This document shows, in pieces, positions 55,075-64,000 of a stretch of 64,000 nt of DNA; the first letter of the stretch is position 1; every line of letters starts with the position of its first letter. Position numbers and translations under genes: made by a program. The DNA comes from Mycolicibacterium rhodesiae NBB3. Lineage in GTDB: Bacteria; Actinomycetota; Actinomycetes; Mycobacteriales; Mycobacteriaceae. The notes below the pieces were generated by a model, which searched no databases, had not been told where the DNA came from, and was given only the letters and a program-made list of their open reading frames with translations. The stretch lies in assembly GCF_000230895.2 (NCBI RefSeq), contig NC_016604.1, positions 4,650,001 to 4,714,000 of the forward strand, written 5' to 3'.

Positions 55075-56834
55075 TGCTATCGGAAATCCGTATCGAGTCG
55101 CTCGGCGCGATCAGCACCGCGACCGCCGAGTTCGACCGCGGACTCACCGTGCTCACGGGCGAGACCGGCACCGGCAAGACGATGGTGGTCACGGGTCTGC
55201 ACCTGCTCGGAGGCGCCCGAGCGGACGCCACGCGGGTGCGGTCCGGCGCGGAACGGGCGGTCGTCGAGGGTCGGTTCACCACCGGTGATCTGGGCGAGGA
55301 CGTCACATCGCAGATCGACGAGATCCTGGATTCGTCGGGAGCCGAGCGTGACGACGACGGCAGCGTCATCGCCGCCCGGTCCGTCGCCCGCGACGGCCCG
55401 TCGCGGGCCTACCTCGGAGGCCGCAGTGTGCCTGCGAAATCGTTGGGCACGTTCACGACTGAACTGCTCACCCTGCACGGCCAGAATGATCAGCTCAGGC
55501 TGATGCGCCCCGACGAGCAGCGCGCGGCGCTGGACCGATTCGTCGACGTCGAGAAGCCGCTGAAGCGATATCAAAAACTGCGCGAAGACTGGCTGGCTGC
55601 GCGTCGCGACCTCGTCGACCGCACGCAGCGGGCACGTGAGCTCGCGCAGGAGGCGGACCGGCTCAAGTTCGGATTGAACGAGATCGATGCGGTCGCACCA
55701 CAACCCGGTGAGGACGACAGTCTCGTCAACGAAATCCAGAGAATGTCGGAGCTGGACGCGGTGCGGGAAGCGACGCAGACCGCGCGTGCTTCACTGTCCG
55801 GATCCGATGATCCTTCACCGGAGTCCGCGTCGGCGCTCGGCTTTGTCGCACAGGCGAAGTCGGCGATCGAGACCACCGACGACCCCGCGCTGCGCGCACT
55901 GGCCGCACAGCTGGACGGTGCGCTCGTCGTGATCGGCGATGTGGCAAGTGAACTCGGGGATTTCCTTGCTTCGCTGCCCACCGATGCGAGCATGCTGGAG
56001 ACGAAGCTGCTACGCCAGAGCGAGTTACGCACGCTCACAAGGAAATACGCGGCCAACATCGACGGTGTCCTGCAGTGGGCACAAGAGTCGCGCGATCGCC
56101 TGGCGCAGCTCGACGTCTCCGAGGAGGCGCTCGCCGATCTGGAGCGGCAGGTCAATGCGCTGCACGACGAGGTCGTCGTCGCGGCCAACGAGCTGACCAA
56201 GGTGCGGACCAAGGCCGCCAAGGGCTTGTCGAAAGCGGTGACCGCGGAACTGTCGGGTTTGGCGATGGCCGACGCCGAGTTCACGGTGTCGGTGGCGCCG
56301 CTGCCCGCACGCGCCGACGACGCGGCGCCGCTGACCGTGTCTGCGGGTGTGACCCTGCACGCCGGCCAGTACGGCGTCGATGCGGTGGACTTCGGCTTCG
56401 CCGCGCACCGGGGCATGGATGTACTGCCGCTGAACAAGAGCGCTTCCGGCGGCGAGCTGTCGCGCGTCATGCTCGCGCTCGAGGTTGTGCTGGCCGCATC
56501 GACCGAAGGCACGACGATGGTCTTCGACGAGGTCGACGCGGGTGTCGGTGGACGGGCCGCGGTGCAGATCGGCCGTCGGCTGGCGCGGTTGGCCAGGACG
56601 CATCAGGTCATCGTCGTCACCCACCTGGCTCAGGTGGCCGCCTACGCCGACGTGCACCTGATGGTCGACAGCGGTGGGCGCGGCAAGGCCAGTGGGGTAC
56701 GCCGGCTCGACGACGACGACCGCGTGGCCGAGCTGGCGCGCATGCTCGCGGGTCTGGGTGAGTCCGACAGCGGGCGCGCTCACGCCCGTGAACTGCGCGA
56801 GGCGGCACAGCACGAACGCGAGGCCGGCGCGTAG
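55074..56834 (+). CDS. recN: DNA repair protein RecN
   Basis: A 586-residue SMC-like ATPase in double-strand-break repair. Walker A GETGTGKTMVV is near residue 30; a long coiled coil runs from about 150 to 400; ABC signature SASGGELSRVMLALEV and Walker B TTMVFDEVDAGVGG are C-terminal. Start GTG 55074 overlaps the NAD kinase stop by one base and gives VLSEIRIESLGAI, matching the M. tuberculosis N-terminus; the longer upstream frame is a shadow. Confidence 0.95.
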   Translation: MLSEIRIESLGAISTATAEFDRGLTVLTGETGTGKTMVVTGLHLLGGARADATRVRSGAERAVVEGRFTTGDLGEDVTSQIDEILDSSGAERDDDGSVIAARSVARDGPSRAYLGGRSVPAKSLGTFTTELLTLHGQNDQLRLMRPDEQRAALDRFVDVEKPLKRYQKLREDWLAARRDLVDRTQRARELAQEADRLKFGLNEIDAVAPQPGEDDSLVNEIQRMSELDAVREATQTARASLSGSDDPSPESASALGFVAQAKSAIETTDDPALRALAAQLDGALVVIGDVASELGDFLASLPTDASMLETKLLRQSELRTLTRKYAANIDGVLQWAQESRDRLAQLDVSEEALADLERQVNALHDEVVVAANELTKVRTKAAKGLSKAVTAELSGLAMADAEFTVSVAPLPARADDAAPLTVSAGVTLHAGQYGVDAVDFGFAAHRGMDVLPLNKSASGGELSRVMLALEVVLAASTEGTTMVFDEVDAGVGGRAAVQIGRRLARLARTHQVIVVTHLAQVAAYADVHLMVDSGGRGKASGVRRLDDDDRVAELARMLAGLGESDSGRAHARELREAAQHEREAGA

Positions 56835-56837
56835 GCG

Positions 56838-57413
56838 TCATGCCCCTAGAACGGTGTCGATCAAGTCGGCGATGAAGTCGGCGTCGGGGGCATCGGCCGT
56901 CATCAGCCGTCGATAGAACAGGGCACCGGACAGCGCCACCGAAGCCGCCTCGGCGTCGACGCGGGCAGGAAACTGTCCGTCGGTGACACCCGCGGCGATC
57001 GCATCTGTCAGACGCCGGCGGCGCTGAGCTGAATACCCGTGGAAGAAATCCCGGACGTCCGAATCGGTTTCCGCCCCATGAATGAGTGCGGGGATGCACG
57101 CCGCGACCGGCGAGTCGGTGAGCGCGCGCGCGAGGTGGCCGAGGAGCAGCTCGACTTGCTGCCGGGCTGTGCCGGAGACGAGTTCGCGATTGGGGTCCGG
57201 TTGCACGTTGAGCGTCTCGAGTGCATCGGCGATCAATGCGGCTTTTTCCGGCCAGTGCCGATACAGAGTGCTGCGTCCGACGCCGGCCCGCGCCGCCACC
57301 GCCTCCATGCGGAAGCCTGCGTATCCCGCGCTCGCAAACTCCTCGAGGGCGGCGCGGCATATCACCCGCCGGGAGTGCCCGACTCTCGGATCGGGCTGCC
57401 TTTTCTGGGACAT
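56838..57413 (-). CDS. TetR-family regulator
   Basis: A 191-residue TetR protein with a standard N-terminal helix-turn-helix (ICRAALEEFASAGYAGFRMEAVAARAGVGRSTLYRHWPEK). It is divergent from the VOC-family gene. The palindrome TTATGTATCATAA (57414-57426) directly abuts its start codon and is probably its operator. This TetR/VOC pair is absent between recN and steA in the M. tuberculosis order I recall, so it is an insertion. Confidence 0.85.
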   Translation of the reverse strand: MSQKRQPDPRVGHSRRVICRAALEEFASAGYAGFRMEAVAARAGVGRSTLYRHWPEKAALIADALETLNVQPDPNRELVSGTARQQVELLLGHLARALTDSPVAACIPALIHGAETDSDVRDFFHGYSAQRRRRLTDAIAAGVTDGQFPARVDAEAASVALSGALFYRRLMTADAPDADFIADLIDTVLGA

Positions 57414-57426
57414 TTATGTATCATAA
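57414..57426. promoter_or_regulatory. Palindromic operator TTATG-TAT-CATAA
   Basis: Perfect 5-base arms around TAT, touching the TetR start codon and overlapping a -10-like CATAAT for the divergent VOC gene. It is the only A/T-rich palindrome in the gap, and is likely the target of the adjacent TetR protein. Confidence 0.55.
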
Positions 57427-57444
57427 TGCCTAGGAGGTGCAAAG

Positions 57445-57822
57445 ATGACTAACACCAGCGTTCGCTACATCGTCGACGATGTCGATGCTGCGGTGGACTT
57501 CTACACATCCCGATTCCAGTTCGAGGTCGCGATGCGGCCGGGTCCGGGCTTCGCGATGCTTCGCCGGGACGGATTACGACTTCTGCTGAACTCGCCGGGT
57601 GCCGGCGGCGCCGGCCAGACGCTTGTCGACGGCAGTCGGCCAGAACCCGGCGGCTGGAACCGATTTCAGCTCGAAGTGGACGACCTGGACACGGCCGTGG
57701 CCACTCTGCGACGGGCCGGCACGGAGCTACGCGGCGAGGTGATCACCGGCAGGGGTGGACGCCAAGCGCTCGTACCGGATCCGTCGGGCAACCTCGTCGA
57801 GCTTTTCGAGGCGTACACCTAA
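57445..57822 (+). CDS. VOC-superfamily (glyoxalase/bleomycin-resistance-like) protein
   Basis: A 125-residue VOC protein with two beta-alpha-beta-beta-beta units (VRYIVDDVDAAVDFYTSRFQFEV and FQLEVDDLDTAVATLRRAG...DPSGNLVELFE). The C-terminal Glu in VELFE is the usual metal ligand; the first-unit ligand is not obvious. Such proteins are glyoxalases, dioxygenases or drug-binding proteins. AGGAGG stands 7 bases before ATG 57445, one of the few strong Shine-Dalgarno sites in the window. Probably induced through the divergent TetR. Confidence 0.85.
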   Translation: MTNTSVRYIVDDVDAAVDFYTSRFQFEVAMRPGPGFAMLRRDGLRLLLNSPGAGGAGQTLVDGSRPEPGGWNRFQLEVDDLDTAVATLRRAGTELRGEVITGRGGRQALVPDPSGNLVELFEAYT

Positions 57823-57902
57823 CCGTGTTGCAGTTGTGACAAGAGTGAACTTCTGAGGCGGATGTTACGGCGCGCCTCCGACAGACAACGTGCGGCTGTC
57901 GA

Positions 57903-57914
57903 CAGAATCGCCGC
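57903..57914 (+). promoter_or_regulatory. -10 element (CAGAAT) of a leaderless steA promoter
   Basis: CAGAAT (57903-57908), 6 bases, then ATG 57915. Identical hexamer and spacing to argC. Confidence 0.55.
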
Positions 57915-59099
57915 ATGAAGATGTCAGCGCTGCTATCCCGTAATGCCAGCTCTCGCCCGGGCATCACCGGCACCGCCCGTGTCGACCGCGACATCGATCG
58001 GTTGCTGCGCCGCATCAACCCCGGGGACATCGTCGTCCTCGACGCCCTCGATCTGGACCGGATCACCGCAGACGCCCTCGTCGAGGCCGGCGTCACCGCG
58101 GTCGTCAACGCGTCGCCGTCGATCTCGGGCCGGTATCCCAATCTGGGACCCGAGGTCCTGGTCGCTAACGGGGTGACCCTGATCGACGACACAGGCGCTG
58201 AGGTGTTCAAGAAGATCAAGGACGGCGCGCGGTTGCGTCTTCATGACGGTGGCGTCTATGCCGGGGACAAGCTGTTGATCCAGGGTGTCGAGCGAACCGA
58301 TCACGAGATCCACGAGCTGATGCACGAAGCCAAGAGCGGGCTGGTTGCGCACCTGGAAGCCTTCGCCGGTAACACGATCGAGTTCATCCGCAGCGAAAGC
58401 CCGTTGCTGATCGATGGCATCGGAATCCCGGACATCGACGTGGACATGAATCGCCGTCACGTCGTCATCGTGGCCGAGGAACCGAGTTCGGCCGCCGACC
58501 TCAAAGCCCTCAAGCCGTTCATCAAGGAGTACCAACCGGTGCTGGTGGGCGTCGGCACCGGTGCCGACGTGCTTCGCAAGGCCGGATACCGCCCACAGCT
58601 CATCGTCGGCGACCCGGACCGCATCAGCGCCGACGCCCTGCGATGCGGAGCTCAGGTGGTGTTGCCCGCCGATGCCGACGGGCACGCCGCGGGTCTGGAA
58701 CGGATCCAGGACCTCGGCGTCGGTGCGATGACGTTCCCGGCCGCGGGGTCGGCCGCCGACCTGGCGCTGCTGCTCTGCGATCACCACGGTGCTTCGTTGA
58801 TCGTGACCGCGGGTCACTCGGCGAGTATCGAGGAGTTCTTCGACCGCTCACGCCAGCAGAGCAATCCGTCGACCTTCCTCACCCGGTTGAAGGTCGGGGA
58901 AAAGCTGGTGGATGCCAAAGCCGTCGCCACGCTGTATCGCAGCCGGGTGTCCGGCGGTGCGATCGCGTTGCTCGTGCTCGCGATGCTGGTGGCGGTGATC
59001 GTCGCGCTATGGGTGTCACGCGCGGATGCGGCTCTGCTGGATTGGGTCGTGGACTACTGGAATCAGTTCTCGCTCTGGGTTCAGAGCTGGGTCACCTAG
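57915..59099 (+). CDS. steA: SteA-like cytokinetic protein (Rv1697-like)
   Basis: A 394-residue protein with a cytoplasmic thiamine-pyrophosphokinase-like catalytic fold (about residues 180-330, QLIVGDPDRISADALRCGAQVVLPADADGHAAGLERI) and one C-terminal transmembrane helix (GGAIALLVLAMLVAVIVALWV, about 346-366). In Corynebacterium, SteA and SteB form a complex at the septum that promotes cell separation. The next gene, mctB, occupies the SteB position, so a septal complex is the best reading. Confidence 0.85.
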   Translation: MKMSALLSRNASSRPGITGTARVDRDIDRLLRRINPGDIVVLDALDLDRITADALVEAGVTAVVNASPSISGRYPNLGPEVLVANGVTLIDDTGAEVFKKIKDGARLRLHDGGVYAGDKLLIQGVERTDHEIHELMHEAKSGLVAHLEAFAGNTIEFIRSESPLLIDGIGIPDIDVDMNRRHVVIVAEEPSSAADLKALKPFIKEYQPVLVGVGTGADVLRKAGYRPQLIVGDPDRISADALRCGAQVVLPADADGHAAGLERIQDLGVGAMTFPAAGSAADLALLLCDHHGASLIVTAGHSASIEEFFDRSRQQSNPSTFLTRLKVGEKLVDAKAVATLYRSRVSGGAIALLVLAMLVAVIVALWVSRADAALLDWVVDYWNQFSLWVQSWVT

Positions 59100-59112
59100 G
59101 GATGGCGACGAG

Positions 59113-59127
59113 CGCTTGCGCGAAGAG
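59113..59127 (+). repeat. Extragenic repeat copy (CGCTTGCGCGAAGAG) between steA and mctB
   Basis: Identical 15 bases to 34092-34106 and, like that copy, placed between a stop codon and the next start. Here the final GAGGAGAAG also supplies the mctB ribosome-binding region. Confidence 0.6.
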
Positions 59128-59138
59128 GAGAAGATGAA

Positions 59139-60080
59139 GTGATTTCCCTGCGCTCACACGCGATTTCGCTCGCGGCGGTGTTCCTTGCGTTGGCCATTGG
59201 AGTCGCGCTGGGCTCCGGTCTGCTGTCCAACACCGTGCTTTCCGGTCTGCAGGACGACAAGCACGAGTTGCAGAACCAGATCGACACGCTTACCGATGAC
59301 AAGAATGCCCTCAACGAGAAGTTGAGTGCTGCAGGAGAATTCGATGCCTTGATGGCGCCCCGGATCCTCCGTGACTCGCTCGGCGGGAAATCGGTCGTCA
59401 TGTTCCGGACACCGGATGCGGCAGACGATGACGTCGAAGGGCTGGCACGCCTGGTGGCTGACGCCGGCGGGTCGGTCGCTGGGACAATCGATCTGACGCC
59501 GGAGTTCGTGAGTGCCAACTCGGCCGAGAAGCTGCTCTCGGTGGTGAACTCGCCGATCGTGCCGGCGGGTAAGCAGCTGAGCACCACCTCGGTGGACCAG
59601 GGCTCGCAGGCCGGTGATCTGCTCGGCATCAGCCTGCTGATAAACCGGGATCCGAAGGTCTCGGTCGTCGACGACGCACAACGTGAGACCGTGCTGGCGA
59701 CGCTGCGCGACACGGGTTTCATCACCTATGGCAACCAGCGCATCGGCGCGGCCAACACCGCATTGATCGTGACCGGCGGCAAGCTCGGCGAGGACGCAGG
59801 GAACCAGGGAGCGACGGTCGCCAGGTTCGCGGCCGGAATGGCTCCGCACGGCAGCGGCACCGTGCTGGTCGGGCGCGACGGGTCGTCCTCCGGTACCGCC
59901 GCGGTGGCGGTCGCGAGGTCGGACGCCGCATTGAGCACCGCGGTCAGCACGGTCGATGACATCGATTCGGAGTCCGGTCGGCTCACCTCGGTGCTGGCAC
60001 TGGGTGACCTGGCCGCCGGCGGCAAGCCCGGCCAGTACGGCGTCGGCCAGGGTGCCGCATCGGTGACCATCCCGCAATAG
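59139..60080 (+). CDS. mctB: MctB/SteB-like envelope protein (Rv1698-like)
   Basis: A 313-residue protein with one N-terminal hydrophobic segment (ISLAAVFLALAIGVALGSGLLS), a short coiled coil (LQDDKHELQNQIDTLTDDKNALNEKL) and an extracytoplasmic domain. M. tuberculosis MctB limits intracellular copper and has been described as an outer-membrane channel; the Corynebacterium homologue SteB works with SteA in cell separation. Start GTG 59139 after GAGGAG. Its stop is followed by the 3 x 20-bp repeat. Confidence 0.85.
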   Translation: MISLRSHAISLAAVFLALAIGVALGSGLLSNTVLSGLQDDKHELQNQIDTLTDDKNALNEKLSAAGEFDALMAPRILRDSLGGKSVVMFRTPDAADDDVEGLARLVADAGGSVAGTIDLTPEFVSANSAEKLLSVVNSPIVPAGKQLSTTSVDQGSQAGDLLGISLLINRDPKVSVVDDAQRETVLATLRDTGFITYGNQRIGAANTALIVTGGKLGEDAGNQGATVARFAAGMAPHGSGTVLVGRDGSSSGTAAVAVARSDAALSTAVSTVDDIDSESGRLTSVLALGDLAAGGKPGQYGVGQGAASVTIPQ

Positions 60081-60084
60081 TCCC

Positions 60085-60144
60085 TTTGCACGCGGGGGCC
60101 CACCTTTGCACGCGGGGGCCCACCTCTGCACGCGGGGGCCCGGC
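60085..60144 (+). repeat. Three tandem 20-bp repeats between mctB and pyrG
   Basis: The unit TTTGCACGCGGGGGCCCACC occurs at 60085-60104 and 60105-60124 without change, and at 60125-60144 with three changes (TCTGCAC...GGC). Each holds the GGGCCC palindrome. The array starts 5 bases after the mctB stop and ends 15 bases before the predicted pyrG -35. Confidence 0.9.
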
Positions 60145-60158
60145 GCGTCAGCGACGGC

Positions 60159-60186
60159 TTGTCGCCGTCGGTGTTAGGGTTAAGTT
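60159..60186 (+). promoter_or_regulatory. Probable pyrG promoter
   Basis: TTGTCG (60159-60164), 16 bases, then TAAGTT (60181-60186). An overlapping extended -10, TGTTAGGGT (60172-60180), is an alternative. Either gives a pyrG leader of about 55-65 nt. Confidence 0.4.
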
Positions 60187-60251
60187 CCGTGGGTCGGCAG
60201 GCCCCAGCTATTTCACAGCGAGCCCCTGCCGCGTCGTCACGGAGGTTGCTC

Positions 60252-62019
<1,768 letters not shown>

Positions 62020-62027
<8 letters not shown>

Positions 62028-62646
62028 ACACGATTTCGAGACCGTCAGCTCCGAAACCGTCTACGTCGGAAACATCTTCGCGTTACGTGCCGATGAGGTG
62101 CGCATGCCCGGCGGCAAGACCGCCAAGCGCGAGGTCGTCGAACACTACGGTGCGGTCGGCGTCGTCGCGCTCGATGACGAGGACAACGTCGCGATGGTCT
62201 ACCAGTACCGGCACCCGATCGGCCGCCGGCTCTGGGAACTGCCCGCGGGCCTGCTGGATTCGGGTGACGAACCGCCCCATGTCACGGCGGCGCGCGAACT
62301 CACCGAGGAAGCCGGCCTCGCCGCATCGGATTGGCGCGTCCTCGCTGATCTGGTTTCGACGCCGGGCTTCACCGACGAGAGCGTGCGCGTGTATCTCGCG
62401 ACGGGTCTGCGTGACGTCGAGCGGCCCGAGGCTCACGACGAGGAAGCCGATCTGACGCTGAAGTGGCTCCCGCTGCGCGAGGCGGTCCGGATGGTGTTTG
62501 CCGGTGAGATCGTGAATTCGCTTGCGGTTGTGGGCATCCTGGCTGCACACAGTGTGGAGGACCGATCGTCGCTGCGGTCGGTTGACGCGCCCTGGAGCGA
62601 CCGCCCGCACGCCTTCGCCGAGCGCAAGGGCAAGGGCAGGACATGA
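62020..62646 (+). CDS. NUDIX hydrolase, ADP-ribose pyrophosphatase type (Rv1700-like)
   Basis: A 208-residue NUDIX hydrolase. The NUDIX box GLLDSGDEPPHVTAARELTEEAG has the full REx2EExG core. The YQYRHPIGRRLWELPAG segment marks the ADP-ribose pyrophosphatase group, which the M. tuberculosis orthologue belongs to. Start GTG 62020 overlaps pyrG; the stop overlaps xerD (ATGA). Confidence 0.9.
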
Positions 62647-63590
62647 CGACATTCAGGTCGACCCTCGACGACCAACTCCAGGGCTACTTCGACCACCTGA
62701 CCATCGAGCGCGGCGTCGCGACCAACACCTTGAGCTCCTATCGCCGGGACTTGCGGCGCTACTCCGAACATCTGGCTCTGCGCGGGATCGACGACCTGGC
62801 CAAGGTGACCGAGTCCGACGTCAGCGATTTCCTGGTCGCGCTGCGCCGCGGCGATCCCGATGCCGGAACCGCACCGCTGTCAGCGGTATCCGCCGCGCGC
62901 GCCCTGATCGCGGTTCGCGGGCTGCACCGCTTCGCGGAGGCCGAGGGAATCACCGAACTCAACGTCGCATCGGCGGTCAAGCCGCCGACGCCGAGCCGAC
63001 GGCTGCCCAAGAGCCTGACCCTCGACGAGGTGCTCGCACTGCTCGACGGCGCCGGCGGTGACAGTGAGGCCGACGGGCCGCTCACCTTGCGCAACCGAGC
63101 GCTGCTCGAATTGCTCTATTCGACCGGGGCGCGCATCTCAGAGGCCGTCGGCCTCGACATCGACGACATCGACACCAGGGCCCGGTCGGTGCTGTTGCGA
63201 GGTAAGGGCGGTAAGCAACGGCTGGTGCCCGTCGGCCGGCCGGCCGTCACAGCCCTGGACGCCTACTTCGTGCGTGGACGTCCGGAGCTGGCCCGCCGTG
63301 GCCGCGGCACTCCGGCGATCTTTCTCAACGCCAGGGGCGGCCGGCTGTCGCGGCAGAGCGCATGGCAGGTCCTGCAGGACTCCGCGGAACGCGCCGGGAT
63401 CACGTCCGCGGTCTCGCCGCACGTGCTGCGCCACTCGTTCGCAACGCATCTGCTCGACGGCGGAGCCGACGTGCGCGTCGTCCAGGAACTGCTCGGGCAC
63501 GCGTCGGTGACCACGACGCAGATCTACACGATGGTGACGGTGTCGGCGCTGCGCGAGGTGTGGGCGGGCGCGCACCCGCGGGCGCAGTGA
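62643..63590 (+). CDS. xerD: Tyrosine site-specific recombinase XerD
   Basis: A 315-residue recombinase that resolves chromosome dimers with XerC at dif. The N-terminal SAM-like core-binding domain is at about residues 10-100. Catalytic residues visible: Arg164 (TGARISEAVGL), Lys in GKGGKQRLVPVG, His260 and Arg263 (HVLRH), His286 (LLGHAS), Tyr295 (TQIYTMV). Full length; terminal gene of the pyrG-NUDIX-xerD operon. Because it is a housekeeping Xer gene, its presence alone does not indicate a mobile element. Confidence 0.95.
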   Translation: MTTFRSTLDDQLQGYFDHLTIERGVATNTLSSYRRDLRRYSEHLALRGIDDLAKVTESDVSDFLVALRRGDPDAGTAPLSAVSAARALIAVRGLHRFAEAEGITELNVASAVKPPTPSRRLPKSLTLDEVLALLDGAGGDSEADGPLTLRNRALLELLYSTGARISEAVGLDIDDIDTRARSVLLRGKGGKQRLVPVGRPAVTALDAYFVRGRPELARRGRGTPAIFLNARGGRLSRQSAWQVLQDSAERAGITSAVSPHVLRHSFATHLLDGGADVRVVQELLGHASVTTTQIYTMVTVSALREVWAGAHPRAQ

Positions 63591-63774
63591 ACCCGTCGGT
63601 GCTGTGCGGCGTAGGCGCGGGATCACGGCTCCGGGGAGCGCACCGCTGAGTGCCAACCTCTGAGCGACAATGTCGCTCGACCGATAGGTGTGCGAACTAG
63701 TCAGCGACTTTGTCGCTCGTAGGTTGGCACCAGGTCACTATGGGTCGGCGAGGCGACGCCCTCGCGCAGTGAAC
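63582..63774. repeat. 11-bp direct repeats bracketing the xerD 3' intergenic region
   Basis: GCGCAGTGAAC occurs at 63582-63592, including the xerD stop codon, and again at 63764-63774. The sequence between holds the 81-bp nested inverted repeat. This resembles either a target duplication or a recombination scar. Confidence 0.6.
63650..63730. repeat. 81-bp nested inverted-repeat element
   Basis: Outer arms GTGCCAACCT (63650-63659) and AGGTTGGCAC (63721-63730) are perfect complements. Inside lie two small palindromes of the same type: GAGCGACA-A-TGTCGCTC (63662-63678) and AGCGAC-TTT-GTCGCT (63703-63717). No ORF is present. It has the shape of a small non-coding palindromic element (MITE- or REP-like), or of a bidirectional terminator between xerD and the opposing gene. 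Confidence 0.75.
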
Positions 63775-63776
63775 GG

Positions 63777-64000
63777 CTAGCCCAGGTATTCCGACTCGAG
63801 CACGAGGTCGGGTGCCAGCGTCTGATACTCGCCGTGCGTTTTGTGCTCGGCGGTGTCGAAGAGCTTGCCCTGCTGCTCGCGCATGTATTCGCGGTACTTG
63901 GGGGAGCCGGGAATGAGCATGTTGTCGGCGACGACGATCCCTCCGGGATGCAGCCAGCCGCGCTCCAGGATGGATTGCAGGTCGGGCAGGTAGGCGGCTT
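63777..64000 (-). CDS. O-methyltransferase, C-terminal part (Rv1703c-like), cut by the window edge
   Basis: The last 74 codons of a minus-strand gene whose start lies beyond the window. The sequence SILERGWLHPGGIVVADNML and IPGSPKYREYM is the C-terminal part of a catechol-O-methyltransferase-type SAM enzyme, and the position near xerD matches Rv1703c. The metal-binding Asp-Asn (ADN) is visible. Ends EYLG before the stop at 63777. Confidence 0.8.
   Translation of the reverse strand, partial: AAYLPDLQSILERGWLHPGGIVVADNMLIPGSPKYREYMREQQGKLFDTAEHKTHGEYQTLAPDLVLESEYLG

Noticed and set aside
62643..63590. XerD as an integrase of a phage or genomic island
   Set aside because: Length, motifs and operon position (pyrG-NUDIX-xerD) match the conserved chromosomal xerD; no tRNA attachment site or phage genes are near.

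Overview
The window is a GC-rich actinobacterial chromosome segment from a rapidly growing Mycobacterium (Mycolicibacterium) species. Three things support this. The gene order runs in parallel with the M. tuberculosis stretch from about Rv1639c to Rv1703c as I recall it (lysX, infC-rpmI-rplT-tsnR, adenylate cyclase, pheST, argCJBDFRGH, the Rv1683-1688 block, tyrS, the Rv1691-1701 block). The 16S rRNA has the short helix 18 of rapid growers. A complete rRNA operon lies directly downstream of tyrS, the known position of rrnB in rapid growers; M. tuberculosis has only one operon, elsewhere.

Layout. 1-1900: a winged-helix protein and an LpqH-type lipoprotein. 1899-8012: an accessory block of a TPR protein, a CHAT-domain (caspase-like) protein, a small membrane protein, two uncharacterised proteins and a short hypothetical; this is the best candidate for an undescribed system. 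8030-14000: an esterase-like membrane protein, LysX, an alpha/beta hydrolase and a DUF1844 protein. 14000-16240: the infC translation operon with a structured leader. 16234-19714: an accessory set (SDR, small hypothetical, acyl-CoA dehydrogenase, MpaB-like oxygenase). 19915-23000: adenylate cyclase, a rhomboid-like membrane protein, a broken bestrophin gene and a lipoprotein-like protein. 23090-27010: pheST and a SpoIIAA-like protein. 27035-35527: the arginine regulon with ARG boxes in front. 35524-45440: an ABC-F protein, an Rv1683-type hydrolase/acyl-CoA-synthetase-like fusion, a secreted repeat protein, a Trm112-like protein, a TetR-controlled ABC exporter, a 3-methyladenine glycosylase and tyrS. 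45590-51285: rrnB (promoter, antitermination leader, 16S, spacer without tRNA, 23S, 5S, strong terminator). 51338-64000: a TPR protein, HAD phosphatase, tlyA, NAD kinase, recN, a TetR/VOC pair, steA, mctB, pyrG, NUDIX hydrolase, xerD and the end of an O-methyltransferase.

How it works together. Most of the window is core information processing (translation factors, two tRNA synthetases, rRNA and the rRNA methylase TlyA), arginine and CTP synthesis, and DNA repair or segregation (RecN, XerD, SteA). Genes are packed tightly, with ATGA or GTGA overlaps inside operons and interlocked stop codons at several convergent junctions. Many genes show a -10 hexamer 6-7 bases before the start codon, which predicts leaderless transcripts, a common mycobacterial arrangement.

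Limits. Function calls rest on motif recognition and remembered family knowledge. No database search, structure prediction or alignment was run.
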